From the NCBI GenBank assembly GCA_000720845.1, contig JODU01000029.1, forward strand, positions 7,800 through 71,799: a stretch of 64,000 nucleotides of DNA, written 5' to 3'. This DNA is from Kitasatospora aureofaciens. Lineage in GTDB: Bacteria; Actinomycetota; Actinomycetes; Streptomycetales; Streptomycetaceae. A model generated the notes under the pieces. That model was not told the origin of the DNA. It worked only from the letters and a program-made list of their open reading frames with translations, and ran no database searches. Below, piece after piece: positions 48,813 to 57,348 of this stretch. Each line of letters opens with the position of its first letter. The stretch's first letter is position 1. The translations under genes and the position numbers were made by a program.

Positions 48813-51200
48813 TCATGTCCGCCTCTCCCCCGGGCCCCGGACCGTGTGCAGAGTGCGGCCCGCGCAGATGTGGACCAGACCGTCGTGCGCGGTCACCAGA
48901 CTCATGTCGGACGCGGGCTCGACGGGAACCGCCCAGCTCGCGTCCCCCGTTCGTATGTCCAGCGCGTACATGCCCCACGCCCCCTCGCCCGAGCCGCCCG
49001 GCTCCGGCCCCGAGACCAGTGCCAGGCCGTCCGACGCCAGGGGCGCACCGCTCCCGATCTCCCGGTAACCCGGCCGCGACCACCGTTTCCTGCCTGTGTC
49101 GGCGTCCAGCGCCTCGACGCCCTCCGACGAGGAGGCGAGCACCAGGCCGCCGGTGGCCCGGGGAGCGACGTCTGTGACCGTGCCGGCAGGACGAGACCAC
49201 AGGATTCGCCGGGTCGCGAGGTCCATGGCCTCGATCCGCTCCTCCGACGCGAAATAGCCGACACCCTCGGCCCCCGGGTGGGCCTGCGGGCGGCGGGCGC
49301 CGCGCGCGATCTGCCGCTCCACCGCTCCGTCGGACGCCTTCAGGACGACCAGCGGGTCGTCCTGGGCATACTGGTCCGTGCCGGGCACACCGGAGTCCCG
49401 GGACGAGGAGGCCACCGCTATGCGGCCGCCGGCCTCGTCCACGCCGATCACTTCCGCCGTGCGCCCTTCGTGGAACCAGAGCTCTTTGCCCGTACGGGAG
49501 TCGAAGGCGTACGCGCGCCAAGGTGGCTCCGAGGTGGTGCGTCGCTCCCATCCGGTGGTGTAGCGCGCGTAGGTGAACAGGCAGGTGACGTCGTCCGAGA
49601 CGGTGAACATGCCCTGGCCGCCCTCCAGTTCGGTCGCCGGGGCGGCGTCGAAGGGACGGGGCGGCCGGTGCGGGTTGCGCGAAAGAACACCCGAGGTCCA
49701 CGCCTCCCGGCCGCCCGCCACACGCAGGGCGATCAGCTCGGGCTCGAAGAGGCTGTCCCGCAGGACGTAGACCAGGTCGCCGCGTGCCTGGATGCCCCGC
49801 AGGTCCTTCTCCGGGTAGGTCCAGCGAACGGTGCTGGTCTCCGCGTCCAGACGGACGACCCCCCTGTCGTCGAGTACGTAGAGGTCTTTCCCGCTGCGTA
49901 GGAGAGCGCCGCCGTACTCGACTTCGCCGATGTCACGGCTCCACACGAGCGCGCCCATCGGCGGGCGGGGCTCAGGGCGGCTCCCGACGCGGGCTGTGCC
50001 GCTGCTCTCTTCGCCGCCGAGGAGAATGGCCGTCGTCGTGGTGCTCGCGGCCGCCAGGGCCGCGCCGCCCCAGGCGAGGAGGCGGCGCCGAGAGGTGCGG
50101 AGGGCGGGCGCGGGAGCGTCGCGACGGGCGTCCGCACGGACGTCGCCGGAGGCGGGCGGTGACTCGTCGGCGGGGCGAGAGGGCAAGGACTCCGACTCGG
50201 ACTCGCCGTCGTCGGCGAGGCTGAGGGTGCGGGGCTCGCCGTCGCCTTCGTGGAAGGGACGATGTGCCCCGTCGCCCCCGGAGGCAGCCGGGACAGCGTC
50301 CTCGGGGCCCCGCCCCGCGGCCTCCACCCCCACTCCCCTCAACAGCTCCGTCACCTGGTCCTCCTGGCGACGGATCAACCCGGCGACCGGCTCCAGCTCC
50401 CACCATGGTTCCTCCGACGCGCGCTCGGCGCACCAGGCGAGCACCTGCGCGACCGTCGGCCGGTCCGCGGGGCGCCTGGCCAGACACAGTCCGAGGAAGT
50501 CCTCCCAGACGGTGCCCGGCACGCCCACCAGATCGGGCTCCCCGTGCAGCGTGCGGTAGAGGACCTCGGGCACCCTGCCGGAACCGAAGGGGCCTCGCCC
50601 GGTCGCGGCCACCGTGAGGACCGCGCCGAGCGCGAACACGTCCGCGGCGGGCCCCGGCCCGGCAGCGTCCCCCGCAAGCTGCTCGGGTGCGATGAAACCG
50701 GGCGAGCCGATGGCCTCGCTGTCGGCGGTGAGGCTCTCGTCGGCGGCGCTCTTGGCGATGCCGAAGTCGATGACCTTGGGTCCATCGCGCGAGATGAGGA
50801 CATTGGACGGCTTCACGTCGCGGTGCACGAGCCCCGCCGCGTGCACCGCCGCCAGCGCCTCGGCGAGTGCGGCGCCCAGTGCGGCGAGATCGCCGGAGCC
50901 GAGCGGCCCGTGCGCGGCCACCGCCTCCGGCAGGCCTGGGCCCGCGCAGAACTCCACTGCCATCCAGGGCGGTTCGTCATCCGGACCGGCGTCAAGCACA
51001 GCAGCGGTGTACACGCCGGTCACCGCCCGCGCGGCGGCCGTCTCACGACGAAACCGCTCCCGGAACTCCGGGACGGCGGCGAGGTGTCGGTGGACGGTCT
51101 TGACGGCAACCGGCCGCCCAGACGCGGACCGCGCCAGATGAACACGGCCCATGCCGCCCTCACCGAGCAGCGCGATGATCCGGTACCCGCCGACCTCCAC
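48813..51200 (-). CDS. Membrane Ser/Thr protein kinase with C-terminal PQQ-type beta-propeller (2)
   Basis: 795 residues from GTG 51200 (MEVGGYRIIALLG), with GGAAGGAAGG upstream. The kinase domain spans about 5-260: LLGEGGMGRVHLA, Lys34 in VAVKTV, HRDVKPSN (125-132), DFG (144-146) and GSPGFIAPEQ. An acidic/Pro-rich linker precedes a membrane segment (RRRLLAWGGAALAAASTTTT). The outer domain has clear PQQ-type blades (LVWSRDIGEVEYGGALL, RLDAETSTVRWTY, YAFDSRTGKELWFHEG, EALDADTGRKRWSR, YALDIRTGDASWAVP). It is a tandem paralogue of the next gene downstream, which starts 94 bp after it; the pair may have arisen by duplication and may sense related ligands. Confidence 0.92.
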   Translation of the reverse strand: MEVGGYRIIALLGEGGMGRVHLARSASGRPVAVKTVHRHLAAVPEFRERFRRETAAARAVTGVYTAAVLDAGPDDEPPWMAVEFCAGPGLPEAVAAHGPLGSGDLAALGAALAEALAAVHAAGLVHRDVKPSNVLISRDGPKVIDFGIAKSAADESLTADSEAIGSPGFIAPEQLAGDAAGPGPAADVFALGAVLTVAATGRGPFGSGRVPEVLYRTLHGEPDLVGVPGTVWEDFLGLCLARRPADRPTVAQVLAWCAERASEEPWWELEPVAGLIRRQEDQVTELLRGVGVEAAGRGPEDAVPAASGGDGAHRPFHEGDGEPRTLSLADDGESESESLPSRPADESPPASGDVRADARRDAPAPALRTSRRRLLAWGGAALAAASTTTTAILLGGEESSGTARVGSRPEPRPPMGALVWSRDIGEVEYGGALLRSGKDLYVLDDRGVVRLDAETSTVRWTYPEKDLRGIQARGDLVYVLRDSLFEPELIALRVAGGREAWTSGVLSRNPHRPPRPFDAAPATELEGGQGMFTVSDDVTCLFTYARYTTGWERRTTSEPPWRAYAFDSRTGKELWFHEGRTAEVIGVDEAGGRIAVASSSRDSGVPGTDQYAQDDPLVVLKASDGAVERQIARGARRPQAHPGAEGVGYFASEERIEAMDLATRRILWSRPAGTVTDVAPRATGGLVLASSSEGVEALDADTGRKRWSRPGYREIGSGAPLASDGLALVSGPEPGGSGEGAWGMYALDIRTGDASWAVPVEPASDMSLVTAHDGLVHICAGRTLHTVRGPGERRT

Positions 51201-51444
51201 GCACGTTCCTTCCTTCCAGCGGCCCACCGAGGGGGCCGCGGGACGACACGACGACCCGCCGCCCTGTGCGACGCCTGTCAGGCATCGTACGGTTGCGCCC
51301 TTCGAGGCTTCACCCACGCGAACAGCTGCCGGGAGGAAGGCCCGTCCACCGGGCGCCTGGCTCGGGGGTTGACGCCGATCGCGACGATCGCGCGTCCGGG
51401 CGTGCGAGTGGGTGTCGCCGGCGTCTGAGCGGCGAATCAGCTCG
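51201..51444. other. Intergenic region upstream of the kinase pair
   Basis: 244 bp between the winged-helix gene stop and the kinase start on the same strand. No gene is seen; it should hold the promoter of the two kinases. Confidence 0.4.
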
Positions 51445-52575
51445 TCACAGCGTCCGCACCTCGGCGGCGGGTAGCTTCGCCCACCAGTGGTGGTAGCGGC
51501 TGTAGACCTCTGCCTCGCGGCCGTCGAGGAGCGCCCTCAAGGACTGGGCCTCCGCGGCAAGTCCGTCCCAGGCGGCAGGTGACAGGGCGTGGAAGGCGGT
51601 GGCCTCGATGCCCCCGCCCACCGCGCGCCACACACCGGCGACGTAGCCGTCCACCAGCAGGGTGGGCAGTACGTCTCCGTTCCTGCGGATGACCAGGGGA
51701 CGGTAGGCCGGGGGTATCACCCGGCCGCGGTCGGCGTAAGCCAGCAGAACGCTGTCCCACATCGCCATGAGCCGAGGCGAAGCGGGAGTATCCGCTGGAG
51801 GCCGGGAGGCGCCCGGAAGATCGAACAGTGTGTCACCGTCCGGGCCCTGAACCTGCTCGACAGTGCCCTCCAGAGCACGGAGCGCCGCGCGAACGGGCGC
51901 GCGCTGGACCATGGCGAACTGCGCCACGTCCGCCACCGACGCGGGTCCGAAGCCTGCCAGGTAGCGCAGAATCAACGTCCGCAGGGCCTGTGGATCCACT
52001 GCCCGGCCCGCGGGCACGGACCCGCTCCCGGCGGCGACGAAGGACGGCCGGAGGCCGAATGACCACGCCGCGCCTGTCGGGGCATGGTGCAGCGGCGCAT
52101 ACGCCTTCAGCCCCCACCACGCCCCGTCCTTCTTCTCCGCACCGAGCCGCTCCTCGACCCACGCCTGCATATCGGCCGCGGTCCGCGGCTGACGGGCGAA
52201 GTCCAGCAGCTCCGGCACCAGCTCGTTGGCGTCCCCCGGGGTCAGTCCCGCCTCAGCGAAGCGGAAACCGAGCCGGGAGGCGTACAGGGTGGGCTGTACC
52301 GCCGCACGGAAGATTGGATAGTCCTCCCCGTGAACGGCATGCAAGGTGATCCGCATGAGGGTCGCCTTGACCACCGCACGCTCGACGAAGGCAGCGTCGA
52401 GCTCGCCCGGAGCGAAGTCCGTGACGCGGTTCCAGAGCGCCAGGTAAGGCGACGCCGGATGTTGCGCCTGGAGCGCGACCACGCGCCGCACCGCGTCGGG
52501 GACGGTCAGTTGCTCGCGCTTCAGGAGCAACTGGCGGCTGAGAGTAGCCCGGTTGAGTTCGCGTGCGGTGATCAC
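51445..52575 (-). CDS. Winged-helix DNA-binding-domain protein (PF06224/HTH_42, AlkX-type)
   Basis: 376 residues from GTG 52575 (MITARELNRATLSRQ). It has the features of the HTH_42 family: RQLLLKREQLTVPDAVRRVV, ALQAQHPASPYLALWNRV, LMRITLHAVHGEDY, AYLAGFGPASVADVAQFA-like (here RYLAGFGPASVADVAQFAMV) and VLPTLLVDGYVAGVW. Relatives include YcaQ/AlkX glycosylases that act on crosslinked or bulky DNA lesions, which start with the catalytic QxQ/QxD motif; here the corresponding motif is ALQAQHPASPY, so QAQ is present. A DNA glycosylase role like AlkX is therefore possible. It is monocistronic. Confidence 0.85.
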   Translation of the reverse strand: MITARELNRATLSRQLLLKREQLTVPDAVRRVVALQAQHPASPYLALWNRVTDFAPGELDAAFVERAVVKATLMRITLHAVHGEDYPIFRAAVQPTLYASRLGFRFAEAGLTPGDANELVPELLDFARQPRTAADMQAWVEERLGAEKKDGAWWGLKAYAPLHHAPTGAAWSFGLRPSFVAAGSGSVPAGRAVDPQALRTLILRYLAGFGPASVADVAQFAMVQRAPVRAALRALEGTVEQVQGPDGDTLFDLPGASRPPADTPASPRLMAMWDSVLLAYADRGRVIPPAYRPLVIRRNGDVLPTLLVDGYVAGVWRAVGGGIEATAFHALSPAAWDGLAAEAQSLRALLDGREAEVYSRYHHWWAKLPAAEVRTL

Positions 52576-52939
52576 AACAGCGCAGGATACGCCGTGTCCC
52601 GCACTCGCCCCGTGGGTTGAAGCGGGGCGTGGTTGCAGTGGCCCGGGCCAGGTCGTTCCCCCTGGCCGGCCGCGGTGGCAGTGTGCAAGGTGGCCGGTCG
52701 CGATCCCAGGGCGATGCGTGACGCATGGAAGCGCGAGCCAGTGCTCCGACCGAGATCGACGCCCCGGACCACGGGCACCTGGCGGATACCAGCCCCTCAG
52801 GGAGGTCACTGGTCACCGCCCGTCACCCCTGTGCCCGGTCGGCAGCTCCCATAACGCGCGCTGGATCGGGTAGACGATGCTCAGCGCGCAAGCAGGCACT
52901 AAAAGTACAAAATTTTACCAACTGAGAGTGACGGCTTCC
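52576..52939. promoter_or_regulatory. Divergent promoter region with AT-rich core before the ATPase gene
   Basis: A 364-bp gap without genes. Just upstream of the anti-sigma-type ATPase, 52905-52925 is unusually AT-rich (TAAAAGTACAAAATTTTACC), which includes an AAAATTTT palindrome (52912-52919) and stands out strongly from this GC-rich DNA. It probably contains the promoter or a regulator-binding site. Confidence 0.5.
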
Positions 52940-53446
52940 ATGTCCCAACCGCTTATGAAGCAGGCGGACGGGCAGGGACCGGACCACACACTGCGTCGGC
53001 ACCTGGCCTGGAGCGGTACTCCGCCCACGGCCGCCCGGGCACGGGCCGAAGCCGACGCACTGCTGTCCGCCCTGCAGCACCAGATCCCGGTAGCTCGCCG
53101 CGCGGCCGACGATGTCCGGCTCGTGGTCAGCGAACTGCTCACCAACACCGCACGTCATGCTCCCGGTCCCGGACGTCTGGAGTTCCAGTCGGCCGACCGC
53201 GGCCGCATGGTACGGATCACCGTCTGGGACACCTCCCCCGCCATGCCCCTGTTCCGCCCCACCGACCCCCACCGTGTGGGCGGACACGGTCTGGAGATCG
53301 TCGAAGCCCTCAGCAGCCGCCTGCGCGTGCGGCGCACCCGCGGAGGCAAGCAGATCACCGCCGAACTGCATCTCGACCAGCACCGCCCGCCCTCCGATGC
53401 CGGCCGCTACTCCCTGGACGGGCAACTGGAGGACCCTCTGAGGTAG
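52940..53446 (+). CDS. ATP-binding anti-sigma-factor-type kinase (HATPase_c, RsbW/SpoIIAB-like)
   Basis: 168 residues from ATG 52940. It carries the GHKL nucleotide site: N-box VRLVVSELLTNTARHA (Glu and Asn), G1-like VWDTSPAMP and G2 GGHGLEIVEAL. The single-domain layout without a phosphoacceptor is that of the large Streptomyces family of anti-sigma regulatory factor kinases, which bind sigma factors or phosphorylate STAS antagonists. It could pair with the PP2C phosphatases encoded 23-26 kb away in the window, or with others. An AT-rich promoter element precedes it. Confidence 0.9.
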   Translation: MSQPLMKQADGQGPDHTLRRHLAWSGTPPTAARARAEADALLSALQHQIPVARRAADDVRLVVSELLTNTARHAPGPGRLEFQSADRGRMVRITVWDTSPAMPLFRPTDPHRVGGHGLEIVEALSSRLRVRRTRGGKQITAELHLDQHRPPSDAGRYSLDGQLEDPLR

Positions 53447-53528
53447 GAGCCGTTCGTGCGGCGATATTGCCGCACTGCGCGCAGACACTCATCGAGCACG
53501 ACCGCCCCCGACCCACGTTCGCGTCGGC

Positions 53529-54218
53529 TCAGGAACGGTCACGGTCGGAGCGGAGCTTCTGCGCCACGTCCCGCAGCTTGATGTTGTGGTGCTGGGAGAC
53601 GCGGCGCAGCACGCCGAAGGCGTCGTCCTCGCTCATGCGGTGGCGTTCCATGAGGATGCCCATGGCTTCGCCGATGGCGTGGCGGGTTTCCATGGCGTCT
53701 TCGAGCTGGTCGATGGTGCGGGCGCTGGCCAGCGCGACGGCGGCGTGGGAGGCGAGCATCCAGCCGGCGGTCTCCAGGTCCTCGGTGAAGGTGCCGGGGC
53801 GGCGGGCGTAGAGGTTGAGGGCGCCGAAGTCCTCCTTGTCGGTGTAGAGGAGAATGCCGGTCATGCTGCCGATACCGAGTTCGCGGGCGCCTTCGGCGTA
53901 GGTCGGACAGCCCGGCTGGGGGCGGGTCATGTCGGTGATCCGGTAGGTGCGCTCGCCGTTCTCCCGTCGGGCGAGGTCGTAGCACGGTCCCTCGCCCAGC
54001 TCGCTCTGAAGGCGGTCGGACGCTTCGACCATCTCTCCGCACGAGGACAGCGTGATCCCCCTGCCCTTGCGGACCGCCAGGATCCCGGCCGCGTCACAGC
54101 CCTCGACCAGGTCCACCGCCGCCGTCGAGATCGCGTCCAGCGTTTCCTGGACTGAGTCCTTCTCCAGGAGATCCCGGGCCAGCTCAGCCATCTGCTCAGC
54201 GAACCTCTGCCACTGCAT
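53529..54218 (-). CDS. GAF-ANTAR domain RNA-binding antiterminator
   Basis: 229 residues from ATG 54218. The GAF domain covers about 20-165 (AAVDLVEGCDAAGILAVRKG, LGEGPCYDLARRENGERTYR, GALNLYARRPGTFTEDLETA). The final 60 residues (LEDAMETRHAIGEAMGILME, RHRMSEDDAFGVLRRVSQHH, NIKLRDVAQKL) are an ANTAR domain, a three-helix RNA-binding module that regulates transcription termination. GAF-ANTAR proteins in Streptomyces are one-component regulators of unclear ligands. The gene is convergent with the ATPase. Confidence 0.94.
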   Translation of the reverse strand: MQWQRFAEQMAELARDLLEKDSVQETLDAISTAAVDLVEGCDAAGILAVRKGRGITLSSCGEMVEASDRLQSELGEGPCYDLARRENGERTYRITDMTRPQPGCPTYAEGARELGIGSMTGILLYTDKEDFGALNLYARRPGTFTEDLETAGWMLASHAAVALASARTIDQLEDAMETRHAIGEAMGILMERHRMSEDDAFGVLRRVSQHHNIKLRDVAQKLRSDRDRS

Positions 54219-54401
54219 CCTACCACCACCCGCCTGGGCACACCCACACCCATCGACCGTCCGCATACCCTGTTTCGCCCACAGGACGCTCGCCATCGGT
54301 TTGCGCCACCCGCTCACTGCTGCCGATACGCCGGCAGCACACGAGCGCGCGGTCCGAGACGGCACCGCCCCATCCCATGAGACGGCCGGCGGGCCAAAGG
54401 G

Positions 54402-54652
54402 TCAATCGGCCGGCTCGGGCATGCCGAACAGGACGGCGCAACTGGAGGGCATCTGGGTGACGATCTGGTTGAACTGACCACCGGAAACTGTTCCGGCCAC
54501 GGTGATCAGCGCCGCACTGCCTCGATCTGACCGAAACTGTTGCGGTTCGCCGGCACACCGAATACGTGCCCGGGGATCTCCCGGACCTCGTCCTGGCTGC
54601 TGCCGTACTCCCCGCGCTCGCGCACCTTGGCCAGGAACTCGTCGTACCCCAT
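54402..54652 (-). pseudogene. DUF2267 gene remnant with internal deletion and frameshift
   Basis: From ATG 54652 (behind AGGAGG) the frame reads MGYDEFLAKVRERGEY, the usual start of DUF2267 proteins, but soon loses sense and stops at 54506. In another frame just beyond, GQFNQIVTQMPSSCAVLFGM followed by PEPAD ends at 54402, which matches the end of DUF2267 proteins (TGGQF...QLP...LF). About 60 to 80 codons are missing between. It is a dead or truncated stress-type gene next to the GAF-ANTAR regulator. Confidence 0.5.
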
Positions 54653-54991
54653 CGTCGTCGTCACCTCCTGCCCGCCAGCCCCGCCCACAACGGGGACCCG
54701 TGTCACACAGCGGTTCTCCCCGAGCCGCCGCTCCCCCGCCGCGTCCGGCGGCAACAACCGCCCGCGAGGGTGGCTGCTCCCGCTACAGATCCTGGACGGC
54801 ACGCAGGGCCTGGTCCAGGCGGACCGCGGTCGCGGCGACCGCATGGCCCTGCGCGCTGTCCAGGAACACTGTGTCGCCGACCGGCGGGAACCGCAACGAT
54901 GTCACCCAGCTCCTGGCGCTGTTGGACAAGATCCCAGCGGTCGCGGGAGTCGTCGGCCGGCCGCGCCGGCGGCCCGATCTGGCTTCGGGGG
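54653..54991. other. Intergenic region, 339 bp
   Basis: Between the DUF2267 remnant and the membrane protein gene. No coding frame or structured repeat is convincing. Confidence 0.4.
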
Positions 54992-55639
54992 TCAGTGACC
55001 GGCCGCGTCGAGCAGGGCAGAGTACCGCAGGCGGAGCGCGCGCTCCATGCTCGCCAGGACGGCCCCGCACCCCAGGGCCAGGTTCAGCCAGATCGGCAGG
55101 TGTATCGGCGTTTCGAACGTTCCGACCCGCTGCATGACCGGAGGAATGCGAGAGACGGGTTCGGCGAGCTGCAACAGGTTCAGGCCCACACCGACGACGA
55201 GCAGCAGCACCGATCCGATGCCGATCGCCCGGTCCAGTCCCGGATGGCGCGCGCCGAAGCTCGCCCGCCGCCCCTCCGCCGAGGCCGGGTCGGGCGTGAG
55301 CTGCCGGGGCTGTCCGCCCAGGGGGCGATAGTGGCAGCGCTTGATGCCGTAGTTGCTCATCGCCACTTCGATGACACCCCCGTCGACGGGAAACTCCGCG
55401 GGCAGCTTCGACTCGGCCACGTGTCTGCCGTCCAGGAACAGATGCGCCCTGATCCTGCTGGTGTCCAACCGCGCCCAGTGCCGCACGTCGACGGCGTGCA
55501 GGCGGGCGTGCCCGTCGGCGCCGGGAAGCCGCAGCCAGAACAGGGAGCGCAGGGGGAGCTGCCACCAGCGGAACCGCCGCAGTTCCCTGCCGTCTCCCGG
55601 CCTGAGGCGCTTCGACGCCGCCCACTGCTTCCATGCCAT
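54992..55639 (-). CDS. Uncharacterised membrane protein
   Basis: 215 residues from ATG 55639. The first 130 residues are soluble and basic, with strand-like segments (ARLDTSRIRAHLFLDGRHVA and FPVDGGVIEVAMSNYGIKRC). Two hydrophobic segments follow at about 138-158 (AIGIGSVLLLVVGVGLNLLQ) and 180-198 (IHLPIWLNLALGCGAVLASM). I do not recognise a family. It is divergent from a TetR gene, and three related copies of a CTAGTACGGCGTG element lie in the 129-bp gap, so it is almost certainly the TetR target. Confidence 0.7.
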   Translation of the reverse strand: MAWKQWAASKRLRPGDGRELRRFRWWQLPLRSLFWLRLPGADGHARLHAVDVRHWARLDTSRIRAHLFLDGRHVAESKLPAEFPVDGGVIEVAMSNYGIKRCHYRPLGGQPRQLTPDPASAEGRRASFGARHPGLDRAIGIGSVLLLVVGVGLNLLQLAEPVSRIPPVMQRVGTFETPIHLPIWLNLALGCGAVLASMERALRLRYSALLDAAGH

Positions 55640-55675
55640 GTTCCGCCCCTTCTGCGTACCCCAGCCGGACCGTCG

Positions 55676-55733
55676 CTAGTACGGCGTGTCAGAAACACGC
55701 TAGCACGCTGTACTAGTACGGCGTGCTAGTACA
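55676..55733. promoter_or_regulatory. Cluster of CTAGTAC-type operators between membrane protein and TetR genes
   Basis: CTAGTACGGCGTG occurs at 55676-55688 and at 55713-55725, and in reverse orientation as CACGCTGTACTAG at 55704-55716, so the first and middle copies make a long inverted repeat and the last two overlap at CTAG. Shorter pieces (GCTAGTAC) extend to 55733. The cluster covers both divergent promoters and should bind the TetR protein cooperatively. Confidence 0.8.
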
Positions 55734-55768
55734 GTGAGGAGGCTGGGAGAAGCGAAGGAGAGCGGAGC

Positions 55769-56380
55769 ATGGAAACACGCGAGAAGATCCTCCGGGCCGC
55801 TGCGGAGATGATCGCCGAGGACGTGGCAGCGAAGCTGAGCGTGCGAGCGGTCGCCGCGCGTGCGGGAGTGAGCACCGGCTCGCTGAGGTTTCACTTCCCC
55901 ACCCAGCGGGCCCTGCAGGACAGCCTGCTCGCGCGGATCTACGAAGACCTGCTGCCCGGCGACCCGATCGGAGACCGGACGCTGCCGCCCCGCGAACGGC
56001 TGTTGAACTGCCTGCGACAGGTTCTCGCACCGCTCGGCACCAACGAGGACGCGCGAACCGCATGGGGCAGGATGTATCGCGCCTTCATCGAGCCCGAGCC
56101 GACCGAAGCGGTACGCACCGCGTACCTCGGCCATGTGCGGGCGGCGGAGCGCCGGGTCGAACACTGGCTGACCGTGCTCGCCGAAGAAGGCGCACTGCCC
56201 CCGGGAGACCACACCCGCAACGTCAGGTTCCTTGTCACCGTCCTCAACGGACTCTCCGTCGAACGCGCCCTGCCCACCAGTGAATCCGTCCTCATCGCCG
56301 AGACCGAGACCCTGAACGCCGCCGTCGACCACGTCCTCTGCGCCACCCCCGCACCACCCGCCGGACCGACTCGGTCATGA
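55769..56380 (+). CDS. TetR-family regulator
   Basis: 203 residues from ATG 55769, behind GGAGAGCGGAGC. The helix-turn-helix is LRAAAEMIAEDVAAKLSVRA and VAARAGVSTGSLRFHFPTQR. The C-terminal part (ARTAWGRMYRAFIEPEPTEA, FLVTVLNGLSVERALP) is an ordinary TetR ligand domain. It is divergent from the membrane protein and probably represses both genes through the CTAGTAC element cluster. The inducer is unknown. Confidence 0.92.
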   Translation: METREKILRAAAEMIAEDVAAKLSVRAVAARAGVSTGSLRFHFPTQRALQDSLLARIYEDLLPGDPIGDRTLPPRERLLNCLRQVLAPLGTNEDARTAWGRMYRAFIEPEPTEAVRTAYLGHVRAAERRVEHWLTVLAEEGALPPGDHTRNVRFLVTVLNGLSVERALPTSESVLIAETETLNAAVDHVLCATPAPPAGPTRS

Positions 56381-56425
56381 ACCGCATCAACCACCCCTCC
56401 GCGCACACAGCATTAGCCTGGGGAG

Positions 56426-56920
56426 ATGATGACGGCCGACGACGTACTGTCCATCCTCACCGTGCTGAGGAGGGTTGGCGTCGACATCTGGATCGGCGGC
56501 GGCTGGGGCATCGATGCCCTGGTCGGCAAGCAGACCCGCCCTCACCGTGACCTGGACCTGATGCACCGCGAGTGCCAGGAACCGGCTGCCGTGGCGGCTC
56601 TCGTGGATGCAGGATTCGTCGAGACCCTCGACTGGCGCCCCGTGCGGTTCGTCGTCACCGGCCCCAGAGGGCAAGAGATCGATCTTCACCCTCTGGTCTT
56701 CGCTGCGGACGGCTCTGCGGTGCAGGCGTCCCCCGACCCTGAGCAACCGTTCACCTATCCCGCGTCGTGCTTCGTCACCGGCACGATCCTGGGGTCCACC
56801 GTCCCGTGCCTGTCGCCAGAACAGCAGGTCTACTTCCACCAGGGCTACGAACCGGCTGACCACGACCGTCACGACATGGCCCAACTCCGGCAGGCATTCG
56901 GGATCGCCACCCACTTCTGA
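56426..56920 (+). CDS. Nucleotidyltransferase, aminoglycoside/lincosamide adenylyltransferase-like (ANT/LinA type)
   Basis: 164 residues from ATG 56426. The motif DIWIGGGWGIDALVGKQTRP with HRDLDLMHR is the hallmark of the LinA/ANT(2'')-like nucleotidyltransferases: a glycine-rich turn, then paired aspartates for metal binding. A third acidic site is EIDLHPLVF. The C-terminal DRHDMAQLRQAFGI fits the family. Characterised relatives adenylylate lincosamides or aminoglycosides and give resistance; many housekeeping-looking homologues have no proven substrate. It starts 45 bp after the TetR gene on the same strand and could be cotranscribed. Confidence 0.87.
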   Translation: MMTADDVLSILTVLRRVGVDIWIGGGWGIDALVGKQTRPHRDLDLMHRECQEPAAVAALVDAGFVETLDWRPVRFVVTGPRGQEIDLHPLVFAADGSAVQASPDPEQPFTYPASCFVTGTILGSTVPCLSPEQQVYFHQGYEPADHDRHDMAQLRQAFGIATHF

Positions 56921-57150
56921 CCAGTTCTCCCAGGCGTGGGCGTTGGGGGGATCCGTATGGTGGGGCTGGCGTAGACGCGGCTGCTGGTGTGGTCGTCCAC
57001 AGAACTCTCCTCGGTCGGCCGCAGGCGGACGGCACCGCTTGGTGGCCATGCGGTCGGCGCTCGCGAGGTCGTCGGTGCCGAAGTCGAGGTGCATCTGTTG
57101 AGAGGTGCCATCGGGCCAGCTTGGAGCGACGTGTCCGGGGCCGACCGTAC
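56921..57150 (-). pseudogene. Glyoxalase/VOC-family gene fragment
   Basis: On the minus strand a frame reads TSQQ, MHLDFGTDDLASADRMATK from about 57105 downward, which is the characteristic second-half strand of glyoxalase-like (VOC) proteins (MHLDFGTDDL). Just after, another frame gives SSRVYASP, similar to the RVYADPAG that follows in intact members. The start half and the proper end are missing and the frame shifts at least once, so the gene is dead. Confidence 0.5.
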
Positions 57151-57237
57151 GACGATCACCGGCAGGCCCCGGGAGCCTGAACGGGGTGATGCGTGGGTGT
57201 GCGGTGGACGGAGCCGCCGAGAAGGCGGTGCCAGAAG

Positions 57238-57339
57238 GTGCCCTTCCGTCTCGATGTCGGCGGCGTCGACGATCTACGAGAGACGTGCGGTCCCTACGAG
57301 GAGACCGAGCTGGTCGTGGCCATCAACGAGGGGCTGTGA
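57238..57339 (+). pseudogene. Short C-terminal gene fragment, unknown family
   Basis: A 33-codon stretch (MPFRLDVGGVDDLRETCGPY then EETELVVAINEGL and a stop) has natural amino-acid composition and third-position G/C bias, unlike its surroundings. It has no ribosome site. It may be the tail of a deleted gene, or a small protein. I cannot name it. Confidence 0.3.
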
Positions 57340-57348
57340 CCGGCACGT

